This document shows positions 8,058 through 16,461 of a stretch of 64,000 nucleotides of DNA, one piece after another. The notes beneath the pieces are model-generated. The model did not search any database. It was not told the origin of the DNA and saw only the letters and a program-made list of their open reading frames with translations. Origin of the DNA: Clostridium bowmanii. GTDB lineage: Bacteria > Bacillota > Clostridia > Clostridiales > Clostridiaceae. A program made the position numbers and the translations under genes. How positions within the stretch are numbered: the stretch's first letter is position 1; each line of letters begins with the position of its first letter. The DNA is taken from NCBI RefSeq assembly GCF_018861315.1, contig NZ_JAHLDL010000022.1, forward strand, positions 1 through 64,000. The letters run 5' to 3'.

Positions 8058-9227
8058 ATGGACCAAAAAACCATAGTAAATAATAATAGTGAAAAAGGTC
8101 GACTAAAGTGCATTGATGCAATTAGAGGAATGGCGGTAGCATTAATGCTGCTAGGTGATAATCCAGGTAACACCGCTAGAATATACCCCCAATTAAGACA
8201 CGCAAAATGGAATGGATGTACAGTTGCAGATTTAGGATTTCCTTTCTTTATCATCATAATGGGTATGGTTGTACCTTATGCCCTAAACCGAAGAATAGAA
8301 AAAGGTATTTCACCATTAAATATTTTTGCACACATACTCTCACGGAGTGTAGGAATTTTCCTTCTAGGATTATTTTTAAATGGGTTCCCTCTTTATAATT
8401 TTTCAAGCATAAGAATACTTGGTGTACTACAGCGAATTGCTATTATCTACCTAATAGTAGGCAGTATAACATTATTAATACTATATTTAGTTAAAAATAA
8501 GGCGATTCAAGCATCCATACAACTGGGGCTGGCCTTTACAATTATTATAGTCTATTATTTATTAATGAAACATGTTACTGTTCCGGGGTTTGGCAAGGGA
8601 ATTCTAGAACCGAATGGAAATTTAGTTCAATATATAGATTTACACTGGCTAAAAGGCCACTTATATAAACCAAACTGGGACCCAGAAGGCATTTTAAGCA
8701 CATTCCCTGCAATCGCATCAGGATTATTAGGCGCGGTAACTGGACAAATGCTTATATACACTACTGATAAAAAAATATACAAATTTCTATGTGTATTTAC
8801 TTTTGGAGTAATAACATTAGCACTTGCTTACCGAGCAAATATATGGTTTCCTTTCAATAAAAATTTATGGTCTAGTTCTTTTGTTTTACTTACAGCTGGA
8901 ATCTGTATTTTACTTACTTCTGTACTTTATTTATTGATGGATATAATAAAGTACGATTCAATATTCAAGCCATTTGTAACTCTTGGAAGTAGTGCAATAT
9001 TTGTTTACCTAGTATCAGAAATCATTCGTAAGACCCTGTGGGTCATCCCTATATTAGACCCACTTACTAAGAAAACAGTAACTTTAAATGTTTGGCTTAC
9101 AACCCACTGTATAACCCCTTGGGCGGGAAACATATTGGATTCAGCATATTTTTCAATAGTTTACATAGTACTCTGGACTTTAATTATGAGTATTTTTTAT
9201 GATAAGAAATCTTTTATGCGGTTGTAG
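8058..9227 (+). CDS. Heparan-alpha-glucosaminide N-acetyltransferase-like membrane protein (DUF5009/COG4299)
   Basis: A 389-residue polytopic membrane protein with about ten hydrophobic segments. The start of the family signature is visible: RLKCIDAIRGMAVALMLLGDNPG, then KWNGCTVADLGFPFFIIIMG. Members are related to the lysosomal enzyme that moves an acetyl group across a membrane onto glucosamine, and bacterial homologues are thought to acetylate sugars at the cell surface; the acceptor here is unknown. AAGGGGG precedes the ATG. It stands alone between the sulfur operon (divergent) and a CWB2 gene, and is followed by a terminator. Confidence 0.8.
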   Translation: MDQKTIVNNNSEKGRLKCIDAIRGMAVALMLLGDNPGNTARIYPQLRHAKWNGCTVADLGFPFFIIIMGMVVPYALNRRIEKGISPLNIFAHILSRSVGIFLLGLFLNGFPLYNFSSIRILGVLQRIAIIYLIVGSITLLILYLVKNKAIQASIQLGLAFTIIIVYYLLMKHVTVPGFGKGILEPNGNLVQYIDLHWLKGHLYKPNWDPEGILSTFPAIASGLLGAVTGQMLIYTTDKKIYKFLCVFTFGVITLALAYRANIWFPFNKNLWSSSFVLLTAGICILLTSVLYLLMDIIKYDSIFKPFVTLGSSAIFVYLVSEIIRKTLWVIPILDPLTKKTVTLNVWLTTHCITPWAGNILDSAYFSIVYIVLWTLIMSIFYDKKSFMRL

Positions 9228-9272
9228 GATAACTTTTTCCCTCATTCAAATTCAACTAAATTAAAGTAGCAC

Positions 9273-9308
9273 AAAACCCACAACTAATTGAATAGTTATG
9301 GGTTTTTC
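9273..9308 (+). terminator. Intrinsic terminator
   Basis: AAAACCCA-C-AACTA (9273-9286) pairs with TAGTT-A-TGGGTTTT (9293-9306), with one internal mismatch and a closing T-run, after the acetyltransferase-like gene. Confidence 0.75.
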
Positions 9309-9421
9309 TATTGGGATATATTACCAGGTAATAAATTAAATGAATTTCAGTATTTTCTACTCAACATATAATTAATATATGGTACAATCTAAAATAGACA
9401 AAATAAAGGGGGACATATAAT

Positions 9422-10882
9422 ATGAACAAGAAAAAACAAAAGATGATTTCAATCGTGGCAGCAGTAAGTTTAATTCTTTCAATGACTGTAATTTCACCAG
9501 TAAGACCTGTATTAGCAGACACATTAGTTCCAGTATCAAGATTAGGTGGTTCTACTAGATACTCAACAGCAACCTCAGTAGCTCTTGCTAGAGCAGATGG
9601 TAGACAGATGGACGCCGTTATATTAGTATCAGGAGAATCCGCATATGATGCACTCAGTGCAACAGCACTGGCTAGTAAGTTAAATGCTCCTATATTACTA
9701 ACACCAGCTGGAAAATTAGATCCAAGTACCGCTTCAGCTTTAGTTACACTTGGAGCTAAAACAATCTACATCGTGGGTGGAATTGGAGCAGTTTCACAGC
9801 CTATAAGAGATGGTTTAATAAAATCAGGACATAATTTAGTAGAATTAGGCGGAAAAGACAGGTACGACACTAATGTAAATGTTGCTAATTACTTGGTAAA
9901 AACAATAGGGTTAAGTCCCTCTAAAGTTTTGATGACAGGTGGAATGAATTTCCCAGATGCTTTATCAGTAGCTCCAGTAGCTGCAGCAGAGCAAGAAATT
10001 TTATTACTTGTAAACAATGGAAATGCAGCAGCAAATACTGCAACTAACAAATTCGTAAAAGATAATTCTTCAACAGTAACAGTAATAGGAACTAAGAATC
10101 TTGTAAGCGATTCAGAACTTGCAGAACTTGGTGCTACAAGGGTTAATGGTGGATCAAACAGATATGCAACTAATATGATTGTAAACAATTATTTTGATGC
10201 ATTGCTAAATAAAGACTCAATATATGTTGCAACAGCTGCAGGCTTTGCAGATGCATTGGTTGGAGCAACAGCAGCAGGAGTTACTAAATCACCGTTAATA
10301 TTAATCGACACTGAAACTTCATCAGCTACTGCAACTGGAATAGCTTACATTAAATCTCTATCACCTAAAACTGCAGTAAACATAGTAGGTGGTACAGGTG
10401 TAATTACTTCTAAAACACTGAGTGATATAAATATAGCAGCTAACAACCTTCAAACTTATCCCGCTGGAACTTATCAGCTAGGTAAAACAGCTACAATACA
10501 TGATACTTTTTTTGGAACATACGAGTTAACTATAAATAGTGTAGAACTAACAGCAGAAAGAAATGAGTTTGATGCCTCTACTCCAGCTGAAGTATATAAG
10601 ATTAATTACACTTACAAGCTTTTATCAAAGGGAACAGAAACATCCATGGGTTTATCTATATATGACTTTGATAGCTATGCAGATAGTAATGGTGAAATGG
10701 GAGATTGGTATCCAAACACTCCATCTAAAGATCCAAAAGAATTGGTTAATGTCGGCAATTATTGCACAGCTGAAACTTTTGTAGGTGTGCATAACCCAAC
10801 AGATAGACTGACTTTAACTAAGAGTTACTCGACTGATGATGGTTACCCACATGTAACATTTGTTATACCAACAAATAACTAA
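9422..10882 (+). CDS. Secreted CWB2 cell-wall protein with C-terminal DUF4352-like domain
   Basis: A 486-residue secreted protein. Residues 1-33 are a signal peptide (KKKQK then a hydrophobic core ending VLADT). Three CWB2 repeats follow (about 35-320), recognisable from RLGGSTRYSTA, ELGGKDRYDTN and RVNGGSNRYATN plus IVGG(I/T)G(A/V) strands; such repeats anchor proteins non-covalently to anionic wall polymers. The last about 140 residues look like a beta-sandwich with DUF4352 features (GTYELTINSVELTAERNEF). Function of the terminal domain is unknown. GGGGG precedes the ATG. It faces another CWB2 gene across a shared terminator. Confidence 0.85.
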   Translation: MNKKKQKMISIVAAVSLILSMTVISPVRPVLADTLVPVSRLGGSTRYSTATSVALARADGRQMDAVILVSGESAYDALSATALASKLNAPILLTPAGKLDPSTASALVTLGAKTIYIVGGIGAVSQPIRDGLIKSGHNLVELGGKDRYDTNVNVANYLVKTIGLSPSKVLMTGGMNFPDALSVAPVAAAEQEILLLVNNGNAAANTATNKFVKDNSSTVTVIGTKNLVSDSELAELGATRVNGGSNRYATNMIVNNYFDALLNKDSIYVATAAGFADALVGATAAGVTKSPLILIDTETSSATATGIAYIKSLSPKTAVNIVGGTGVITSKTLSDINIAANNLQTYPAGTYQLGKTATIHDTFFGTYELTINSVELTAERNEFDASTPAEVYKINYTYKLLSKGTETSMGLSIYDFDSYADSNGEMGDWYPNTPSKDPKELVNVGNYCTAETFVGVHNPTDRLTLTKSYSTDDGYPHVTFVIPTNN

Positions 10883-10939
10883 ATAATATATTGTTATTTA
10901 AATGATTTTACAGTATATTTACAACCGATTTTATGAACA

Positions 10940-10978
10940 TTAAAAACCCAGTAACCGTTAAGGTTACTGGGTTTTTAA
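10940..10978. terminator. Bidirectional terminator between two CWB2 genes
   Basis: A 17-bp perfect stem (arms 10940-10956 and 10962-10978, core ACCCAGTAACC) with A-run and T-run on either side lies between convergent genes. Confidence 0.9.
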
Positions 10979-11006
10979 TAATGTTATAAATATGATTTAA
11001 ACTAAA

Positions 11007-12839
11007 CTAGTTAAATTTCTGTCTTTCAGTTCCATCTGTTTTAATTTTTATAGTATCCTCATCAGAGCCTGTTCCATAGTAAATCCACTCGTCTACAATA
11101 TTAATAAACATTCCATCATCATCACTAATTTTAGTTTTACCAGTGCCATCTATTTTAATCTTATAAAGCTTGTAGCTATCAGATGCGTTGGAATAGTAAA
11201 TCCAATCTCCAGAAACATTTATAAACTCTGCAGTATCATCACAGATTTTGGAGAGGTTTGTACCATCCTTTTTCATTCTCATTATGTTTCCATTTTCTCC
11301 ATCTAAATCACTTGTTTCAAAGTATAAATATTCTCCTGAAACATTTAAATATGCTATACTAGTTGCTCTATATAACTTGGTTAATCCTGTACCATCTTTT
11401 TTTACCTTATAAATTTCTGATTTGCTTGATTCAATTGGACCCACAGTAATTGTATAATACACCCAGTCACCTGATATATTAATTTCATATGCAGTTTCAT
11501 TGGCTATTTTAGTCTTAGAGGTTCCATCTGTCTTCATCTTATAAAGTTTTCCCTCATCTGAATAATTCGCATAGTATATCCAATCCTGAGCAACCACCAT
11601 ATACATGGATATATCACCGCTCAATCTAGTTCTACTAGTTCCATCAGTCTTCACTTTGTACATTTCGTTTATATCATTTGAAACATCAATATAATATATC
11701 CATTCACCAACTACGTTTATGAACATAGGCATATCTTTGTTCACTTCTTTTTTGCCTGTTCCATCAGTTTTGATTTTATACAAGGTATCATTGTTGTAAT
11801 AAATCCAATCACCTTGCTTTGCTACAAATGCAAAGTTAGTAATATTTCCTGGTGTATTTCCATAAATATTGTTTGTTAAAACTGACTGAGGCACAACATC
11901 TTCTCCACCTAAAGCCCACAGTTTATTTATAGAAGATAATTTTAAAGCCATGTAATCAACGGTTGAAAAAGATAATTTTTTATCCATTAATACAATGGGC
12001 GATGATGTTTTTGATGCAAGTGCCGAACCGGATAATGCATCAGGGAAAGCCATTCCTGTTGCAACGTATACATTGTCAAAACTTAAGTCCAGTACAAATC
12101 TATTTAATACTGCAATATTAGTCTTATATCTATCGTCACCTGATACCCTTTCTGCTAGTGGAAGACTCTGCATTACTTTATCACTTACAACACCAGCACC
12201 ACCAATAACAAATGCTTTTGTAACTTTATTATCTGTTATATACTTTTTAACACTAGCAGGCAGCTCATTTTTTGGAGATAATATAATGGGCATACCCTTG
12301 CTTGCGGCAATTGGTGCTATTGAAAGAGCATCTGGAAATCCTCCACCTGCTGCAACAACTATCTCAGTGCCTAACTTGAATTTCTCTTTAATATAATTTG
12401 CAATACTTAAGGATGTTTCATATCTGTCATTACCTGATAATCTGGTTACTGTTATACCCTTTAAACTTAACTGATCCTTTATGCTTTTAGAAACAGCACC
12501 CTCGCCACCTACAATAAATATATTTTTTACTTGTAGTCTGGTGAGTTCATTATTAATTGCTGTATCTAGGGTTGTCCCTATTAATAGAATAGGTGCATTT
12601 AACTGCTTAGCAAGAGGCGCAGCACTAAGCGCATCTGGAAAATCATAACCTGATGCTAAAACAACATTATCTGAAGTTGTCCATCCAGACTTTGAAATTG
12701 AGATTGATGTTGCATACCTGTCCGCACCTTGAAGCCTTTGTATAGTGGCTGCAGATACTTTAGTTGAAGGCATTAAAACAATTGATGATACTAATAAGAC
12801 CGAACACAACAAACACTTAAAAGAAACTTTACTTTGCAT
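11007..12839 (-). CDS. Secreted CWB2 protein with seven-repeat DUF5050-like propeller
   Basis: A 610-residue secreted protein. After a signal peptide of about 30 residues come three CWB2 repeats (RLQGADRYATS, RLSGNDRYETS, RVSGDDRYKTN) for wall anchoring. Residues about 335-610 hold seven copies of a unit with core GDWIYY...KLYKIKTDGTG...I, each about 38 residues; seven such blades would close a beta-propeller of the DUF5050 type. Binding target is unknown. The start is set by a signal-peptide beginning after an AAGGAG-type site. It is convergent with the other CWB2 protein and shares its terminator. Confidence 0.88.
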   Translation of the reverse strand: MQSKVSFKCLLCSVLLVSSIVLMPSTKVSAATIQRLQGADRYATSISISKSGWTTSDNVVLASGYDFPDALSAAPLAKQLNAPILLIGTTLDTAINNELTRLQVKNIFIVGGEGAVSKSIKDQLSLKGITVTRLSGNDRYETSLSIANYIKEKFKLGTEIVVAAGGGFPDALSIAPIAASKGMPIILSPKNELPASVKKYITDNKVTKAFVIGGAGVVSDKVMQSLPLAERVSGDDRYKTNIAVLNRFVLDLSFDNVYVATGMAFPDALSGSALASKTSSPIVLMDKKLSFSTVDYMALKLSSINKLWALGGEDVVPQSVLTNNIYGNTPGNITNFAFVAKQGDWIYYNNDTLYKIKTDGTGKKEVNKDMPMFINVVGEWIYYIDVSNDINEMYKVKTDGTSRTRLSGDISMYMVVAQDWIYYANYSDEGKLYKMKTDGTSKTKIANETAYEINISGDWVYYTITVGPIESSKSEIYKVKKDGTGLTKLYRATSIAYLNVSGEYLYFETSDLDGENGNIMRMKKDGTNLSKICDDTAEFINVSGDWIYYSNASDSYKLYKIKIDGTGKTKISDDDGMFINIVDEWIYYGTGSDEDTIKIKTDGTERQKFN

Positions 12840-13169
12840 TTTATCACTCCTTAATTGTATGTATTTACTAAGAATATTTTAGCATTTATTATGAATTTTT
12901 GGTATACACAATGTTTTCCAATAAAAATATTTTAGCATCTATCTTCACTAAATAAAACTTTATAAATGACCCATCTGTTCCACTATATTTAGTCTATGCA
13001 CATCCAGCAATCGTAAAATCGCTACTTATACCAGTTATTAAGTATGTGTCTTTTCTCTTATGTATTCTCCATAATTTTCTAAAACCCTTTACTATTCCTA
13101 TATAAATTACGAATTTGATTTCTCACTAAACTATCCAAGTATATTAATGTTTGTTTATATTAAAAATGA
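12840..13169. other. 330-bp intergenic region, nothing convincing
   Basis: Between the CWB2 gene and fliB. It contains two copies of AATATTTTAGCAT about 55 bases apart near 12872 and 12927, and presumably the CWB2 promoter. I see no gene, RNA or strong hairpin. Confidence 0.5.
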
Positions 13170-14399
13170 TTAGCCAACAAACAAAAGTTTTTTAGCAAAT
13201 TCCATATTATCAAATTTATTTGCTTTTATATAATTTAGCACATCAACTGTATAAGTTTTATGATGTCCTATGACCTTCGAGAAAACTTGAATAAATTCAA
13301 CTATATTTTCTTTAGGATCATGTTTACTATATATATATTTTCCAACCAAATAAAATTTAATAAATGAATATCTTGTTAGAAGCATAATATATCCATCAAA
13401 GATGTCTTCTGTTTCAGAAAATGGAAACATATTATTATAAATAAAATTCACTAAATAGTTTTCAAAAATATAGCTATTATCATTTATAAATTTTTCATTA
13501 TAATCTTCAAATGCTTTTATGTAAAATTCAAAATGTTTATTTATGTCCTCGCATTCCTCAAACTTGAATGCAACTATAATTTGCTTAGTATATTCCACAA
13601 AAGAAGGACTGTCTACTTCTTTGAATACATTTAGGAATCCCATCATCCTTTTGGAAAAAGCCATCCCAGCAATATAACTTGACTGATTTGTCTCATAAGC
13701 ATTATTAACTGAATTTATATCATAGTTAGTAATAAATCTAGATACATTATTATAATTATGTTTAATTTCACTTTCTAATGTATTTATAAAGTCACCTAAT
13801 ATATAAAGTCTTTGGCTTAAACCAAATTTTCTATTTTTTATTATTTTAATACTCAAATCTCTGATTTCTTTAAAATATTTCACAGGTGAATTATTGAATT
13901 TTTTAGATTTGGTATCAATATCACTTAATACTATGTGTTTTTCTAAAGCTTCTTCGCCATCTTCAAATTCAATACCTTCTTCTTTTAGAAGAATAATTCT
14001 TGCAGCTTCAGGACAAGCTACATCAAGAGACATTTCATAAATCCCATCTATTTTATTTATTATTCTAGGAAAAGATGTACAAACATTTGAGAGATATTCT
14101 TCTCCAAGCTTAGAATAAATAACACAGTAATTTTCTTCATCTAAAAAAGGACACCGTTTTCTATTTGTTAATTTAACTTTCCCATAATCTACATCACTAC
14201 TTGTATAATTTTCATTATTATGCACATTTTTTTGAAACATTCGCTTCATTTCTTTATCTTGAACTTTATAATACTGTCTAAATGTAATCTTATCAATATC
14301 AATATCCCATCCAACACAACAGCTATCTTCACACTTTCCAGCTATACACTTAAACTCTTTAAGATATTTTGGATATCTTTTTTTTATAATTTTTCCCAT
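13170..14399 (-). CDS. fliB: Flagellin lysine-N-methylase
   Basis: A 409-residue FliB-family protein, which methylates lysines on flagellin. The N-terminus has the family cysteine cluster FKCIAGKCEDSCCVGWDI, followed by KRCPFLDEENYCVIY and a further cysteine in LSNVCTSFPR and DVACPEAA, consistent with an Fe-S-bound enzyme. The rest is a helical AT-rich region typical of these proteins. Start at 14399 is preferred since AAGGAAG lies six bases before it and MGKIIKKRYPKYL is the common family start. No flagellar gene is nearby, so it is an orphan copy and its substrate is inferred only from family. Confidence 0.85.
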   Translation of the reverse strand: MGKIIKKRYPKYLKEFKCIAGKCEDSCCVGWDIDIDKITFRQYYKVQDKEMKRMFQKNVHNNENYTSSDVDYGKVKLTNRKRCPFLDEENYCVIYSKLGEEYLSNVCTSFPRIINKIDGIYEMSLDVACPEAARIILLKEEGIEFEDGEEALEKHIVLSDIDTKSKKFNNSPVKYFKEIRDLSIKIIKNRKFGLSQRLYILGDFINTLESEIKHNYNNVSRFITNYDINSVNNAYETNQSSYIAGMAFSKRMMGFLNVFKEVDSPSFVEYTKQIIVAFKFEECEDINKHFEFYIKAFEDYNEKFINDNSYIFENYLVNFIYNNMFPFSETEDIFDGYIMLLTRYSFIKFYLVGKYIYSKHDPKENIVEFIQVFSKVIGHHKTYTVDVLNYIKANKFDNMEFAKKLLFVG

Positions 14400-14570
14400 T
14401 ATATACTTCCTTTGTAAACAAATCACTTGAAGTTTTTTGTTTTATTTTTTTACTTTGGTATTTTAAATTATAACACTTTATTTAACATTATCTAGAATTA
14501 TATTTCTTTATACTGATAAAAATCATGGAAGGAAGGCATTAAAATGTCTGTAAAAACATAATTCAGTACC

Positions 14571-14612
14571 TCAAAAAAATAAAAAAGCTGTAACCCAGCG
14601 GCATGCAGCTTT
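14571..14612 (-). terminator. Probable terminator of the mobA unit
   Basis: On the minus strand AAAGCTG and CAGCTTT pair around a 15-base loop and are followed by a T-rich tail, 45 bases downstream of mobA. Confidence 0.6.
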
Positions 14613-14655
14613 AAGAATATATATTTTTAGCACCCCCACCCTTTTACCCCAGTCT

Positions 14656-15273
14656 TTAAAAATCCTTATTAAAGCTTCGATAAGAGTATTTGCACATAGC
14701 TAAATCTTCAATATTGTTTAAATTTATAAACATATCTAAATTTCTATTAAATTTTTTAGCTTCGTTTTCTTCAATATAAATAGTATTTATATTATTAAGT
14801 AAGGTAAATATTGAATAATGTTTTTTAGCAATATTTTCTTCAATTTTATCTATGAGAGACGTAGAATAGATACCATTAAAAGGCTCTATTCTATCTCCTC
14901 TTTTCGTAATACAAGCACATGCGTAAGCATTATTATTTACTTTCTCTTTCATAAACCTTATATAGTCGTTATTAATAATAGGCATATCACACGCAATAAG
15001 ATAAGCATACTCACTTGAACTATTTTTAAGACCTGCATGAATTCCACCTAATGGTCCAATCCCTATTATTTCGTCACAAACAACCTTATAACTCACATTT
15101 TTGTATTGATTTAATTTGTTTGAAACCACAATAATTTCACTATACTCTTGACGTAATTTATTAATTTGATTATCCATCAATCTTTTTTTATTTATATTTA
15201 GAAATTGTTTATCAAAACCCATTCTTGAGCTATTTCCACCAGCAAGTATTATTGCGGTTTTAAATTTATCCAT
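14656..15273 (-). CDS. mobA: Molybdenum cofactor guanylyltransferase
   Basis: Transfers GMP from GTP to molybdopterin cofactor, giving the dinucleotide form used by formate dehydrogenase. The 205-residue protein has the N-terminal nucleotide-binding LAGGNSSRMGFDK, the GPLGGIHAGL motif and LIACDMPIINNDYI with the metal-binding Asp. Length is normal. ATG at 15273 is preferred, with GAGG six bases before; an upstream GTG overlaps that site. It follows the ferredoxin and fdhF genes on the same strand, consistent with making bis-MGD for FdhF. Confidence 0.9.
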   Translation of the reverse strand: MDKFKTAIILAGGNSSRMGFDKQFLNINKKRLMDNQINKLRQEYSEIIVVSNKLNQYKNVSYKVVCDEIIGIGPLGGIHAGLKNSSSEYAYLIACDMPIINNDYIRFMKEKVNNNAYACACITKRGDRIEPFNGIYSTSLIDKIEENIAKKHYSIFTLLNNINTIYIEENEAKKFNRNLDMFINLNNIEDLAMCKYSYRSFNKDF

Positions 15274-15345
15274 TATACGCCTCACTCAATAAATTCAATT
15301 AAACTTTACTCTCTCTATTGTAATATATTTTCATATTACTTATTT

Positions 15346-16446
15346 TTATTTTCTGATAATCCCTAAAGCACTGGCTCGGCGCTTATTTTTGATACTATCA
15401 CTTATAACTTTAGGTTTAACTATGATAAAGGCATCCCCCGGGCAGACCTCTACACATGCTGGGCCTCCAGGTCTTCCTGCACATAAATCACATTTATGTG
15501 CCACCATAACTTCTTTACTCTGCTTGCCTTCTTGGTTAATAACACTTAGGCTGCTCTGCACTTGTTCCTCGCCATTTTGGCACTGTGGAACCATATCCAT
15601 AGCACCGAACGGACAAGCAAGCATACATATCTTACATCCGATACATAACTCTGGTTTTACAACAATTCTATTATCTTGATGAACAATTGCTGCTACTGGA
15701 CACGCATTTGCACAGGGTGCATCATCACATTGTCGGCATTGTATCGGCATAGTAACACGTTCTGCCCGTATCAGATTGATGCGAGGCAAAAACGGAGCAT
15801 TTATAACCCCGGCAGTAGCCACACTACTATCTAAATGTGCAACCGCACACGCAATTTCACAAGCCTTACAACCAATACATTTATTAGGATTTGCAACAAC
15901 GAATGTATTCAATCTTAATACCTCCTTGGTGTGTATTTGGTTAAGTTCATTACTTTCCTCTATAATAGTAAGATCCGCAGCAAAATTCGTGTCATAAATT
16001 CTATTAAAACCTAATTTTCTTAGTGCAGCTGCCATTTTACCTGGTGTTAAACTTCCAAGCGGCATGCCAAATTCTTCAGCAATTGCTACTCTAACTGCCG
16101 GTGCACACTGCACCATGGTAAAGAGATCCAGATTCGCTAAGGCCTCTTTTACTACTAAGGCATGGCCTGTATAGTAGGATGCAAATAATGGTTCTTTAAC
16201 GGAAGAGAGCATATTACGTTCTTGCATCTTTTGCTCCCGGTGAGCAATCTCCTCATCAAATGCAGATGCATAAGCACTGCAAATTTGTATACACTGACCA
16301 CACAAAACACAACGTTCAGCATTAATTACTTGGGGTTGTCCTTTTTCGCCTTCTATGGCATCTACAGGGCAAATACTCGCACATCGCCTACATCCTGTAC
16401 ATAACTCTTTATCAATATTAATAAAACCTTCACTCTTGACTGTCAA
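15346..16446 (-). CDS. FdhF-linked polyferredoxin with embedded [FeFe]-hydrogenase fragment
   Basis: A 366-residue Fe-S protein. Residues 10-60 are a two-cluster ferredoxin (CTGCRRCASIC, then CVLCGQCIQIC). Residues about 108-168 (for example CAPAVRVAIAEEFGMPLG and GFNRIYDTNFAADLTIIEE) match the start of the H-cluster domain of iron-only hydrogenases, but the cluster-binding TSCCP part is absent. From about residue 183 follows a HydN/HycB-like four-cluster electron carrier (CIGCKACEIAC, CRQCDDAPCANAC, CIGCKICMLAC, CDLCAG). It probably carries electrons between FdhF and a partner. Translation appears to start at TTG with GGAGG eight bases upstream, 15 bases after fdhF. Confidence 0.85.
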   Translation of the reverse strand: MTVKSEGFINIDKELCTGCRRCASICPVDAIEGEKGQPQVINAERCVLCGQCIQICSAYASAFDEEIAHREQKMQERNMLSSVKEPLFASYYTGHALVVKEALANLDLFTMVQCAPAVRVAIAEEFGMPLGSLTPGKMAAALRKLGFNRIYDTNFAADLTIIEESNELNQIHTKEVLRLNTFVVANPNKCIGCKACEIACAVAHLDSSVATAGVINAPFLPRINLIRAERVTMPIQCRQCDDAPCANACPVAAIVHQDNRIVVKPELCIGCKICMLACPFGAMDMVPQCQNGEEQVQSSLSVINQEGKQSKEVMVAHKCDLCAGRPGGPACVEVCPGDAFIIVKPKVISDSIKNKRRASALGIIRK

Positions 16447-16461
16447 AGCAAGCGCCTCCTT

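Noticed and set aside
14427-14655. Small plus-strand gene near 14540
   Set aside because: The ATG frame stops after five codons; only a terminator is supported.
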